64,000 nucleotides of DNA, from assembly GCA_036417435.1 (NCBI GenBank), contig CM070904.1, positions 129,084,695-129,148,694 on the forward strand, given 5' to 3'. The DNA comes from Inia geoffrensis (taxonomy: Eukaryota > Chordata > Mammalia > Artiodactyla > Iniidae). The notes under the pieces were generated by a model, which was not told where the DNA came from, ran no database searches, and saw nothing but the letters and a program-made list of their open reading frames with translations. Shown here piece by piece: positions 45,869 through 57,080 of this stretch (its first letter is position 1; every line of letters begins with the position of its first letter). A program made the translations under genes and the position numbers.

Positions 45869-46395
45869 AAAGGTCTAAAGCCAACTGGAGTTTTCCGACT
45901 CTTTCCAATATGCCTGCTACTTAACAAGGGCTCAGGTGGGACTATTCACAGCTCATCTGTTTTCTTAGAGCAGTAGTTATGTGTCTGGGGTGCTGATTGG
46001 TTCTTGGTAATAAAGCAATTTCCCTAGGCATAACAATAAAATTTAGTGACTGCTTTCCATATTTAAGTCGTGAAATGCTCAAAACAGCTTCCTGCCCACA
46101 GGAAATCTAAAACAAAGCACTGAGTGATTTGACAGCCTCCTTCATTTGCCCGCAGCCCACATGAGTCATTTTCTTCCCTTCTATCTCTTCTCTTTTCCTC
46201 AGACTATAATTTCCCTTGGGGGCGGGGGTGCGTATCTGGGGAGCCCAGTTCATTGGAGATTCCAGGGCTGGGATGACTAGTGTCCACACAACGTCAGAGG
46301 TCATTGCAGGCCCTCAGGTTTTCTGTGCCTTAGGGACTGGGCATGTTTTTCTTTAAAGAGACGTATTTTTTTGGTTTTGTTCCTCCCAGGTCTGA
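45869..46395. other. Unassigned non-coding stretch
   Basis: Nothing recognised in this interval. Confidence 0.4.
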
Positions 46396-46399
46396 ACAT

Positions 46400-46592
46400 G
46401 ATTAAACAACACAGAGAACTATATTCAATACCCTATGATAAACCATAACGGAAAACAATATTTTTTTAAAAAGAATGTATATATATATATATATATACAC
46501 ACACACGTATATATATAACTGAATCACTTTGCTGTACAGCAGAAATGAACACAACATTGTAAATCAACTGTACTTCAATAAAGAAAATCGAT
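46400..46592 (+). mobile_element. L1 3' end, 5'-truncated, with (TA)n(CA)n
   Basis: The sense 3' UTR reads 'gagaactatattcaataccc', a TA/CA microsatellite at about 46478-46517, then 'actgaatcactttgctgtac' and 'tcaactgtacttcaataaag'. Confidence 0.8.
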
Positions 46593-48715
46593 CCGAGAAA
46601 AAGAGCATATTTAGTGAGCAGAACCAGAATATTTACAGTTATGCCAGAGACAAATATCACTACTTATTTGTCATATTCGTTAGGACTTTAAATTAGGTTC
46701 AGCATTCATGACTGATTGTGTTGATTACTGGACACTCGTTTTGCTAATAACTTTCATTAACTGTCCCTGCTGCTGTGGCTTAAATTCAAACCATGCTCTA
46801 CAGTTTGTTGGGGACTTCCGTTTCCCCCTGCCAGTGCTGCTTTAAAGGTCCCCTCGGCGGCAGCCTCCTTTCTACCGCAGATCAGCCTTGTCCCCCTGCT
46901 GCCCAGGAACACATGGACAGGCCAGAGATTAAGGACTGAGCAGGAAGGGTTGGGAAGCCGTTGGCCCTGACCGCCAGGAGATGGATGAAGAGGTTGAACA
47001 GAGACAGTTTCCTCTTTTGGTGAGGGACGGGGTCACTGTGGGGAGGACGAGAGGCTGAGCCTGCAGCAGGGGCGGTGGGGAGCCAGAGAGATCATAGAGG
47101 GAGGTCCGGACGCTGCTGGGAACCACTGACACCACAACAGAAGGGGATGCCCTGGGGTCCCAGGGACGCAGCTGTGCCTCCAAAGCCTTGTCCTAACAAC
47201 CTGGGGTCCAGCCCAGGCTGTGGTCTAGAGGTGCCTTTCAGCGGCTCTTCCCTCTTTCTTTCACCCCCAAACCCTGCAGCCACGTTTCCATGTTTGCTTA
47301 TTTGATCGTCAGCCTGCTCTCTCCCTGGCTTTGACTCTTTTTCGTCTCTTCTCCCTCTTGTACCGCCTCTACTTCTGATCTCTCAAAAACCTGTCACCAG
47401 AGAGCGATCTTCCTGCTGACATTTTTTGAGGATGCAGCTGTATCTATTGACTCTTTGGAAAAAGCAAGTACGTTTACAGCTTAAATATAGCCCAGGGTCT
47501 GGACACATACAATTTCTCTAGAAGTTGAGTGCAAATGGCTGAATTAATTAGTTCCTATGAGCCGCTGAGCCCCGTGGTGGGTAAGGTTACTGAGATTCTG
47601 TTGCTTCAGGGGTTTGGCTTCACAGTTTGTGATTTGTGCTTTGCTGCAGGCTTTGCCAGCCTGGAATACAAATGAGGTCACATTGACATTTATGCCCAGA
47701 CTAGAATGGCTCCAACTAGCACTTCTGAACTGGATCCAAACTTTTCTGAGTATTTCCCTGCTCAAATATTCCCAAATAAGCCTACAGTTGCTTGTACAAG
47801 TCCACGAATCAGTTCATCTGAGCGGTCCCATAGCTGCCTGCTCCCCTCACGGTGGAGAAGACCATCCCTTTGTATCCAGAGAGTGATGGTGCCTCCAAAG
47901 GAGAATACGGAATTGGGGTGTCCCACAAAAAAGCTGCCTGGGCCCCAAGTGTAACAACTCCTTCCAGTTCACAGGTGGGCAAGCCTCTTCCACCAGGCTC
48001 CATGGCACCAGGTGGGTGCCACATCAAAATGGTGGCCCTTATCGACCAGCCAGAGCGCTCAGACCCAGCGTCTGCTCCATCAGCCAAAACCTTCAATGCT
48101 CACAGTTCCAACTCCTCCCCTTTTCTGTGGTGGATTTTGCCTCCCAGGAACCCTGGGGTCCTTTTCTTCAATCCAACCCATGGAGGCCGATCCAGCCTCT
48201 CAGGCATTCTTCACTATTTTTGAGCCTGAGTGAAAGGTGAGTGGGGTGTCAGGCCCCCTTTTCCATGGGAGTAATTCTCCCCTTATGAGTTTAATTGGAG
48301 CAACCCTGCAGCTCCTGAGCCCTAAGTTCATATATTAACGGGAGACAGGATGCCTGACTCTATAAAGTAGTAAGGCAACCACATTGAGTCCATCAAGTGC
48401 TTTGTTACTTGAGAGGACAGCTGATGAGCTAGCGTTTTCGGACCTGTTTCTCTCCCACCCACAGAGGGCGTAAGCGTTCTAACCCCAAAGGCTGTGGACA
48501 CATGGGGACATTGATGTAGGGCAGTCACATGGTGTACCCACCAGCTCTGACCCCCAGAGTGGCTTGTGTTTCAACACACCCATTTTTATACAACAAAATT
48601 ATTTTTCATAAAATTACAAAATGGAACAAACAATAATAATGGCCAGAAAAGAAACCTAACCAGTGACAATTTTCTCTTATTGAATTTCATAGATAAAATT
48701 GTACCAGTAAAAAAT
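46593..48715. other. Unassigned non-coding stretch
   Basis: Two kilobases hold no recognised gene or repeat. Overlapping frames of up to 123 codons on both strands (for example 47852-48223) have no known domains. Confidence 0.4.
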
Positions 48716-48720
48716 AAAAA

Positions 48721-48990
48721 CAGAGATTTCTCTGGTGATCCAGTGGTTAAGAATCCGCCTTCCAATGCAGTGGACATGGGTTCGATCCCTGGTAGGGGAG
48801 TTAAGATCCCACATGCCGTGGGGCAACTAAGCCCATGCGCCGCAACTACTGAGACCATGTGCTCTGGAGCCCATGCGCTCTGGAGCCCATGCGCCACAAC
48901 TAGAGAGAAGCCCACGCGCTGCAACGAAAGATCCCACATGCCGCAACTAAGACCCAGTGCAGCCAAATAAATAAATATTAAAAATAAATA
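48721..48990 (+). mobile_element. CHR-related SINE, older long form
   Basis: The head reads 'tctggtgatccagtggttaa' with B box 'gggttcgatccc'. The long body of 'ccacaactagagagaagccc' type ends in 'aaataaataaatatt'. A 16-bp unit, gctctggagcccatgc, is tandemly repeated at 48861-48876 and 48877-48892. No clear TSD was found. Confidence 0.88.
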
Positions 48991-49127
48991 AAACCAAAAG
49001 AAATGTTATAATACAGAAAAGGAAATAAGCATGGCTTTTTTCAACAGTTTTTAAATGTACGTGACAGTTTAAACTTTTGATTCTGTAAAAACAAATTAGT
49101 AAACAGAAACCTCAATTAAATAGATCC

Positions 49128-49424
49128 AGGATACCAGTAGGGGGCGCTCACATACCCTGTGATGACAGCAGAGCCCAACCGGAAGAAGAAACCCTCCTCT
49201 TCTTCCCTGGCAAGGGCTCAGCCAATGAAAGGCCAGGACTCTTTGTTTACAACACCCTTCCCCACTTCCTTTTTCCCTCTGTAAAAGTGGTCTTCTTCCC
49301 TTGCCATATGGGGACTTGCCTGTGGCTTGCAATCCTCAAACCCAAATTGCAGTTCTCTGCAGATCCCAAGTAAACCCATCCTTGCTGGAGAAACACCTGG
49401 CAGTCTATTTGTTTCAGGTCAACA
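49128..49424 (+). mobile_element. Solo LTR, probably class I ERV
   Basis: LTR parts are in order: a CCAAT box at 49222-49226, a TATA-like 'tgtaaaag' at 49280-49287, a polyadenylation-like 'aagtaaa' at 49368-49374, and a terminal CA at 49424. A possible 4-bp TSD, atcc, lies at 49124-49127 and 49425-49428. With that boundary the 5' end reads AG instead of TG, so the start is uncertain. No retroviral coding sequence is present. Confidence 0.55.
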
Positions 49425-49493
49425 ATCCTTTGGTTACTGTCTCATGTAACATTTTATGTAAACCATTGTCCAATAACCAATATGTGGATTTTT

Positions 49494-49666
49494 TTAAACA
49501 TCTTTATTGGAGTATAACTGCTTTACAATGGTGTGTTAGTTTCTGCTTTACAACAAAATGAATCAGTTATACGTATACATATGTTCCCATATCTCTTCCC
49601 TCTTGCGTCTCCCTCCCTCCCACCCTCCCTATCCCACCCCTCCAGGGGGTCACAAAGCACTGAGCT
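49494..49666 (-). mobile_element. L1 3' end, antisense, 5'-truncated
   Basis: The same 3' UTR as at 43662 is present ('catctttattggagtataac', 'gtctccctccctcccaccct'), ending at 'cacaaagcactgagc'. A short TSD (tggattttt) lies near 49485 and 49667. It is young by similarity to its sister copy. Confidence 0.85.
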
Positions 49667-49675
49667 TGGATTTTT

Positions 49676-50087
49676 AATATAACTGAAACATCTACAAAAG
49701 CAACAATTGAGGCAACTACTAAATCACAACGTTTTGGTAAAGTTTATGTTCTTGATGTACTCTAGTTTTGACACAATTAACAGTGGCAAAAGGATACATT
49801 TCATTTTCAGATTCCAGTAAATAGTCAATGGTATGAACTAAAATAAGCAAGAGAGAAGTGAAGGAACTGGAGCCTGGCTCCTCATCTCTGTTTTTCTCTG
49901 CTGCCATGATTTGTTTCAAACTTCCTGGTAAAGACAGAATGTGTGGCCCCAGAGTCGGAGACCCAAATGGCACCCAAAGTGAGCTTGTGAAACTCTGTCT
50001 GCATAACCAGGAGTTCTCTGAATTAACTCCTGATTAATTAACTCCTCCTAGAATACAGTATCTATTAAGGTATGAGTCATCATAAAT
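49676..50087. other. Unassigned non-coding stretch
   Basis: Nothing recognised in this interval. Confidence 0.4.
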
Positions 50088-50098
50088 GCGTTCATTTG

Positions 50099-50301
50099 GG
50101 GGGCTTCCCTGGTGGCGCAGTGGTTGGGAGTACGCCTGCCGATGCAGGGGACACGGGTTCGTGCCCCGGTCCGCGAGGATCCCACATGCTGCGGCCGTGA
50201 GCCATGGCTGCTGAGACTGTGCATCCGGAGACTGTGTTCCGCAATGGGAGAGGCCACAAGAGTGAGAGGCCTGCGTACCGCAAAAAAAAAAAAAAAGAAA
50301 A
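50099..50301 (+). mobile_element. CHR-type SINE, short form with small deletion
   Basis: This plus-strand short copy lacks about 13 bases between 'catgctgcgg' and 'ccgtgagccatgg', where other copies have 'agcggctgggc'. The TSD is gcgttcatttg (50088-50098) against gcgctcatttg (50302-50312). Confidence 0.93.
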
Positions 50302-50312
50302 GCGCTCATTTG

Positions 50313-50800
50313 AAGCCACCCAGATGTTATTGAAACAGTGGCTGCTGCATTTGTCCACAACTTGGACCAAAAAAAGATTCGCATAGGCGTATTTTTATCA
50401 CCGACATTGCTCAGAACTGCTGGCAAGTGGTGATAATAAAAACAAGACTGACTTTTAGTTCTATTATTTTTTTCAACCTGCTTCAGATGCCCTGTCTTAC
50501 TGCCTGCTCTCAACCCACCCACTACCTGCAGAATGTGCCACCCACCTGGTAGAAATAAACAAATCAACAAACAGAAGCCCTACCTGCAGGGTGAGATCTG
50601 GTACCAGAGAAGGAATGCTGGCAAGGAGGCCTGCTTTTTCCAAAAACCAGTCTGGAAAACTCTTCCTGAAGCTTCCAGGCAAGTGCATATCCCTCCCCGG
50701 AGACCCCAGGCCAGGCATCCACACCTACCCAAAGCCCAGCTTTGTTCAAGCCTCCCCAAAGTCCTTCTAACTCCCCAAAAATCCAAACTAAAAAATTACC
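50313..50800. other. Unassigned non-coding stretch
   Basis: Nothing recognised in this interval. Confidence 0.4.
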
Positions 50801-50803
50801 CTA

Positions 50804-51982
50804 ATAACTAGTAATTATTTGCGTATCGAATTTCTTTGGGACTAAATCTAAATGTACACTGGAATAAATTGTTCTAATTTGGCAGACAGGGAAACAGAAC
50901 ATTTTTTTAAGCGAATCAAAGTTATTCTTCACAAGTGGTGCTAGAACCCCGTGATAGACAGATTCAAGCTCCCTAAAGATGTCTCAACAGAATCCCCAGT
51001 GCCTGCGAGTGTGTGGAGGGCCAGTAGGCAGAGCCGGGAGCAAAGACCCGCGTGCAGTGGGCAGGGTCAGAGTGGCCTGGCCAGACCACGGACACAGCTG
51101 GATGCCCAGGGCCCCAGTCACGGGTGGGTGGGTCTCCATGGGCCCTGGGTCCTTCTGAGCGTGCAGCACAGCAAGCGAGCTGGACTGAAGGCCTCGCGTT
51201 TAAGCCACCATATGCTTCACTAAGGCTGTGACCACTTTCAAGAGTCTGGAATATTCTTGTTGGCTTGGAGTCTGGAAAAAGGCACCAGTAGTGGACCCGA
51301 GAGAAAACTCGATCTACCTTAAGTTTGAGTTCCGGGTACATTCAGAGACTCCTTACTTCTCGGGTGTAATATTTTGTAATGATACATGGGCTTGTGTCAG
51401 TTTCCTATTGCTATCCTAACACGTGGCCATAAATTTAGTGGCTTAAAGCAACTCAGATGTGTTATCTTATAGTTCAGGTGGCCGGAAGTCTCACATGGAC
51501 TTCACTGAGCTAAAATCAAGATGTCAGCAGAGCTACGTTCCTTCTGGAAGCTCCAGGGGGAATCCGTTCTTGCCTTTTCCAGCTTGTAGAGGCCGCCTGC
51601 TTTCCTCGTCTCACAGCCCTCCCTCTACCTTCAAAGTCCTCTGTCGTCACATCTCTGACACTGACTCCTACCTTCCTCTTATAAAAACTCTGTCATTGCA
51701 TTGGACCCACCAGACAATCTAGAAAAAAATCTCCCTCTCTTGAGATCCTTAAGATCAGAGATGTGGTTTGAGAAATTAAGGTGTGGATATTTTGGGGGGG
51801 AAGGAGAAAAGTTGCTATTCTGCCAGTTACAGGGCCCTCTCGCCCTTTTTTCGAAAAACAATTGAAAAAATCAGCTCCGGTTTGATCATGTCTCTGCCTC
51901 CTAAATTAAAACAATTTGTTCCAGTTTATGTTTAGCTTAAGTCCCAAAGAAATTCAATACGCAAGTAATGATGACTAGTCAT
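50804..51982. mobile_element. TA-flanked inverted-repeat structure (candidate DNA transposon remnant)
   Basis: About 80 bp at 50804-50885 reappears in reverse complement at 51900-51982 at roughly 80% identity by eye. Shared blocks are 'ataactagt'/'atgactagt', 'gaatttctttgggact' and 'aaattgtt'. A TA dinucleotide lies just outside each end (50802-50803 and 51983-51984). The inside holds no recognised transposase and is split by a MaLR LTR at 51393-51831. The alternative is two inverted copies of one old repeat. Confidence 0.5.
51393..51831 (-). mobile_element. MaLR (MLT1-like) solo LTR
   Basis: The antisense LTR begins 'tgtgtcagtttcctattgct', passes 'tcttatagttcaggtggccg' and 'gctccagggggaatccgttc', and ends 'ttgctattctgccagttaca'. 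Flanks gggct (51388-51392) and gggcc (51832-51836) fit a 5-bp TSD with one change. It sits inside the inverted-repeat structure and is therefore younger than it. Confidence 0.75.
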
Positions 51983-52342
51983 TAAGCTAACCTGAACTGG
52001 CTATACTTATTCATTGAAACTAAAGAGCAGTGATGAATACGTTTGTTATTTTGATTTAGGCTACGTATAGGTCTTTAAAAAAGACTTGAGGCTGTTTACA
52101 AACTTAGAATGAATAAAATCAAAACCAAAATAATACTCAGTATGAGAGACAAGCAGATTCCACCAGGCACCTTCAGAGAATGATGATGGACACAGCTTCC
52201 AGGTGGTTGGGCAGGCTGTCTGTTGCAGTCTGGGTTAGAGGCTAAGCCCGTGTTTCCTGGTCTTGTGGTCTGACAAATGAAAGTATACACGTGTGCTAGG
52301 AAAGGAAACCTACGCCCAGGCTTGGATTCTAGGGGGTGCCTC

Positions 52343-52834
52343 TGTGAGGGGAAACACTGACTGAAACCGCCTGCCCTGGCCAGGCAAGACAGTAGCCACT
52401 TGCATGAGTTATCTTACAACAGGAGGTCCTGGTAAGGAGCTAACTATCAAGACACCACCAACCAGAAGAATTCGAGAAAGGTCAAAAGGAGAGAGGAGAG
52501 GCCAGTCCACACGTCCTACCAACCTCCCAGAATCCTTCTCGCTGGAATCCGTCTTGGCTGAGCAATGCGTGTGCCACCAGGAAGGACCCTGAGTCAGAAT
52601 GGTAGGCCAGAGACAACCCGGACACCAACCCCATCACCATCAAACCTGAGACTGTGAGCCACGTGACAGATGAGTCCTCCTGGGGTCCCTTAACCTCCCG
52701 TTCTCTGCCAGGGAGCCCCTTCCCAATAAAGTCTCTTGCTTTGTCATCACGTGTGTCTCCTCGGATAATTCATATCCGAGTGTTAGACAAGAGCCCACTC
52801 TCGGGCCCTGGCAGGGGTCCCCCTTCCTGCAACA
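52343..52834 (+). mobile_element. ERV1-type solo LTR
   Basis: The LTR starts 'tgtgaggggaaacactgact' and ends 'cccccttcctgcaaca', giving TG...CA ends over 492 bp. AATAAA lies at 52725-52730, followed by a stem-loop (7-bp stem, 52760-52780), the expected place for the R/U5 region. Flanks cctc (52339-52342) and tctc (52835-52838) fit a 4-bp TSD with one change. The layout is gammaretrovirus-like. No coding region remains, as expected after LTR-LTR recombination. Confidence 0.75.
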
Positions 52835-52838
52835 TCTC

Positions 52839-54230
52839 TGTACATCCAGGTACCAAGACCCAGGCTCCCTCTGGGGCGTCTTCCACACCTGGGTCTGCCT
52901 TCTCAAAACCTCCCTCCGGATCATCCCACTGTGCCTGGCCCCATCTTCCTCCCGGCCTTCCCCATCGCAGCCCCCTCTCCTCTCCTGAAGACCACCCCCC
53001 GCAAACTGCCCCGGCTGTCTCTTCAGCGCTCAGCCTCCCTCCGCTGGCTGGGGCCATGTCCAGCGCGATGAACACACCTCCCCAGAGGCTCCACACCTCC
53101 CCGCCTGGACTCACCCTCCCGGGGTCCAGCACCTCCCTCTGCTCTCTCTAGGAGAGGTGCTCTCTTCTTCCAACGCCCGCCAAGGGCACTGGAGGTGGGG
53201 ATGTGGGAGATGGGCATCCTCCTGGCTACACGCGGATGCCAGACTCTTGCCCGTGTGCCCGTCCAGCCCCAGGGCTCACCGTCCCTCTACAGCAGGGACT
53301 CGGCTCTGCAGCCTCCCTGTCCTCGGCCGGCTCACATCACAGGCTGGTGCTCTCTGTCAACCCCGTTTCTCACGTTGATGCCGCGACCCCCGAGTGAGCT
53401 GCAGGAATTCACAGCAGCACACGATCGATCCGTGGTCTCTGAGCCCTGGGAGCAGTCGGGGCCTCTCGCGGTCACACGCTCGCATCCGCCCCTCTCGCCC
53501 CGCTGTCGTGCTGTTCCACACCTTTACAGCTCTCCCCAGATGCCACCCCCCAGTCCCTGCTGTGCCTACTTCCCATTTCTCTCTGAAGTCCCTGCATGCA
53601 AAGTCACGGAGAAAACCAGACAGTGAGCTTCACCTCCCGCACCCCTGGGGGCTTGAGCTCTTTTGCACACATCACGTCGAAGCAGGGCCTTGGGGGGCCC
53701 TCCAAGTACAAAAGCCTTTCCGTGTCCTGCATTTCTTGCTTGTAGGGAACAAGTTTCAGCCTCCTAGACCTTCCTGAGTTCCAAAGGGCAGATTCAAATA
53801 GTTACTAATGAGAGGAGTGAGAGGATGCAGAAACAAAGGGAAGGCAGTCCAGAAACAATAGTGCAGCGATGGGGCAGCGTCCGGGTTCCTCCCGAAGGGA
53901 TATATGGAAGAATCTACTACAGATCTCTGAGTTCTTCTATGGGAACTAAGGCCCCCGCCCAGGTGGAGGATGCCCGCCAAACGGAGGGGTCATGCCGGGG
54001 CCCCACTGCTCGCGGCTCAGAGAGAATGGGAAATAAAAGGAGACACGTAGGTGGGATGCCCAGTCATCATACAGGGAGGTCCTGCTCTTTCTTATCAGAG
54101 CAGGACCTCATGGGGAGCCCTTGGAGTGCACACACACAGAGGCGCACCTCAAAGGCCTTTAGCATCTGCCAGGAGGCTCAGCCTTCTCACCCTGAGCGAT
54201 TAGGACTCCCCCCGGGCACGGCTCAGAGTT
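52839..54230. other. Unassigned, C-rich stretch
   Basis: No gene or repeat was recognised. The plus strand is C-rich from about 52900 to 53620 with moderate CpG, giving several overlapping open frames (up to 165 codons, 52654-53151) that resemble no known protein. The longest one starts inside the ERV1 LTR, which argues against a real gene. Confidence 0.4.

Positions 54231-54231
<1 letters not shown>

Positions 54232-54266
<35 letters not shown>
54232..54266. repeat. (GT)n microsatellite
   Basis: About 17 uninterrupted GT units are followed by GGGTGGGTGGGG. Confidence 0.95.
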
Positions 54267-54274
<8 letters not shown>

Positions 54275-54880
54275 GGGTGCCTGGAGGTGTGAGCCTGGGC
54301 AGTGCCTGCTGCATCCAACCTACGGGGAGCACCGAGAGCTCAGCATGTCTGCGAATCACTCTCAACAGCAAAATGCAGAGAAGTTTAACTCACGTGAGGA
54401 TCTGGAAGAACTGGGGCAAGGGCCTAGGTCACCTCTCATGGTTAATTTTTTTCATTTAGCTCATTTTTTTTCATTTAACATTTCATTGTTATATTATCAA
54501 AGTCTGTCGCGCCCCCAGTTTGAAAGGTGCACCTGCCCTACGAGGCTCGTTACATACAACGGAGGCCCTCTCCCCTGTTCCCCCCCATTTTGCTGTTTCC
54601 CAGGGACAGCCACCTTTGCCAGCGTCACTGATTCTTTCAGTAGCTGCCTCCACATCTGAGATCACTGTGGGCTCGGGATCTACCGCCCGGCGGTTAATAG
54701 GGACCCTCTTCCATGGTGGTTGAGGACTTGGGTCCATTCCACACCTTTGACTCCACAGCACACACGTGCCATGTCCTGCACTCCGCCTTCCCAGTTAGGT
54801 GATGTAGTAACTTCAGTGAGATCCGGTGGCTGGTGTGTACATCAATATCAATTTGTAAACGCAGTTCCCAGCTGTGATGG
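54267..54880. other. Unassigned non-coding stretch
   Basis: Nothing recognised apart from T-rich runs near 54446-54480. Confidence 0.4.
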
Positions 54881-54884
54881 CGAG

Positions 54885-55318
54885 TTTTGTGTCAACTTGG
54901 CCAGGTGGTAGTACCCAGTTATCTAATCAAACACTAATGTAGGTGATGCAGTGAAGGTATTTTGTATTTTGTAACGCAGGTGCTGCTACCGAGGCAAACA
55001 CCGTCTACAATCAGTTGCCTTTAAGTAAAGGAGATTATGTTCAATGATGTGGGTGGGTCTGGTCTAATCAGGTGAAAGGCCTTAGGAGCGACACTGAGGT
55101 TATCCTGCAGAAGACCTTGAACCTCAGGGCTGCAGCATGAGCTCCCAGAGTTTCCAGACTTCTGGTCTGCCCTTCAGAGTTGTCTTACCAACCCCTCAAT
55201 TACATAAGCCAATTTCTGTAAACAAACAAACAAGATTTGTTTGTTTGTTTATGTACACATAAAGGATAACTCTTGTCCTACTAGCTCTGCTTCTCTGGAG
55301 ACCTTTGACTGATGCACC
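54885..55318 (+). mobile_element. LTR-like ancient repeat, family shared with 34580-35000
   Basis: The order 'gatggcgagttttgtgtcaa', 'aatcaaacactaatgtaggt', 'gatgtgggtgggtctggtct', 'acataagccaatttctgtaa', 'ctctgcttctctggagacct' mirrors the copy at 34580. A 15-bp perfect inverted repeat of TAAACAAACAAACAA with a 3-base loop lies at 55219-55251 near its end. Confidence 0.55.
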
Positions 55319-55684
55319 ATCTAAGCCTATGGTATACAATGCCGACCTCTCCTTTGCTACATCTCTCGGATTTTCTTGGAGTCAGTGATGGTCTTGGTTT
55401 TTCTTTGCCTGGTTTCTGACGCTGTTGACACGAATTTACCCCAAACTTCCCAGACTGCACAGCTGTCCTCTCCCTCCACTCCCTTGCTGGTGCTGGGGAA
55501 CCTCCACTTGCCTCCTTGGGTTGTCCTCTGGACCACGCAGAGCTGCCCCCAGGACCTCCCTCCATCGTGAACTCACACTGTCCCACTCTCGCGGGGGACC
55601 TCTCTGGATTCTGCACCCCTCTTGCTTTCTTCCCTCCCTCAAGGTCCACGGAGCACACCTTAGTCAGCGTCCTGAAAAAAGATA
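55319..55684. other. Unassigned non-coding stretch
   Basis: Nothing recognised in this interval. Confidence 0.35.
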
Positions 55685-57080
55685 ACTAGAAAACAATTTT
55701 CCTGAGATCTTCAATATCTGAAAATATCTTTTTCTCTCCTCAGACTGATGTCTATGGAATTCTAGGCTGGAAATCACCTTCCCTCAGTTGCGGGAAGGGC
55801 ATCGTCCTGTTGTCTGCCAGCTCCCAGTGTGGCCTTGGACGTGTCCGAAAAGTGTTCTGACTCTTGACCCTCTGTCAGAAAACTATCTGCCTTCTGAAAA
55901 CCGTACGGGGTTATTTTGGCCCAGGGTGTTCTGAAATTTTGTGACCATCTACCATGGAGGGAGTTTTCCGTTTCCATCACGCTGGGCGCTGGCCCCTCCT
56001 CCCATTTAGAAACTCAGACCCTTCCTTTCTGGACCCCAGTGATCCCTCCTGCCGTCCTTCTGGTCTCTCTGCTGGACTCCCAGTAATTGGATGTTGCACC
56101 TTTGCGGTCAGTTTTCTAATTTTATCTTATTTCCTCTTGACTTCCATCTCTTTTCTTTCTGCTTTGCTTTCTGGGAATTGTTTTCAACTTTACCTTCAAA
56201 TTTTTTATGCAGTGTTAAATTTCTACTATCTTTTTTTTTTTTTTTTTTAATTCTAAGAACTCTGTTGTTCTCTTCCATTACTTTTCTAAAATTATTTTTG
56301 AAACGTCGTCTTTTTGCTTCATGGTAGAAATAGCTCTTTAATGCTCTTGAAAATTTTGATAGCTTTGTTTTTTTAAACTTTCTGCCTCTCTGCATATTCT
56401 AAAAAGCTGGCTGGACCTTCTGCATAGGTGGACAGAGCTTGGGAAACGTGCATTTGCTATGGGTGTGGAGGGTGTGTCTTTGTGAGCTGTTCAGTTTGGG
56501 GAACTGCTTTCTTTGTTGGTTCAGATTCTCAGGCTCCAGCCATCTTGCTCCTGGAGGCTGAAAGCCGGAGGTTCCGGAAGCCTCGTGGGAGAAGTGGGGT
56601 GGGTGTCCACTGAGTCTCCTGGTGTCTTCAGACGGTGCCCCGAGAGATGCTGCTCCTCCCAAGCATCTTTTCTGCCCTCCAGAGACCAACCTTCTTCCAG
56701 GAGGGAGGAGGGGTCACCCAGCTGTGGAGACAAGGGAAGGAGAGCGGGGCATCTTTCTACCCACCCCCTCGCCCTGCCCAGAGCCCCGGGTGCCACGGTC
56801 CTGAGCGCCCCAGCTCTGCGTTCCAGCCCAGCTCTGCTTTGCTTTCCTCAGCTGCTGATTTAAGATCCCCGTTCTTTTTTGCCCAGTTCAGTATGTTTTC
56901 AAGTCTATCTTTTTTTGCTATCATCTTCTGTTCTATTTGCCCTTGGAGGCTGATGATTAAAGAACAAATGAAACAAAAGACAAAAATAAAAAACCTTCCT
57001 ATCATTTCAGTGAGTTTTCAGTGGGGAACAGGGGGAAGAGGTGAACGCATATGTTCAATTCTTCCACTCTTACTGGACAC
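55685..57080 (-). mobile_element. HAL1/L1 ORF1-type LINE, antisense
   Basis: Antisense blocks 'ggaattctaggctggaaatc', 'gggtgttctgaaattttgtg', 'tccatctcttttctttctgc' and 'tttaattctaagaactctgt' follow the order of the HAL1/L1M ORF1 region. A minus-strand open stretch (56108-56395, 95 codons) is rich in Lys, Glu and Arg and shows 'KVENNSQKAKQKEKRW', consistent with the coiled-coil part of an ORF1p-like RNA-binding protein. The middle (56400-56850) is less clear and may be inserted sequence. Confidence 0.5.

Noticed and set aside
52343..52834. Full endogenous retrovirus next to the LTR
   Set aside because: No gag, pol or env-like reading and no second LTR is seen on either side. Only a solo LTR can be supported.
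52654..53151. A 165-codon Pro/Ser-rich frame
   Set aside because: It begins inside the ERV1-type LTR and runs into C-rich DNA. Its composition explains its length.
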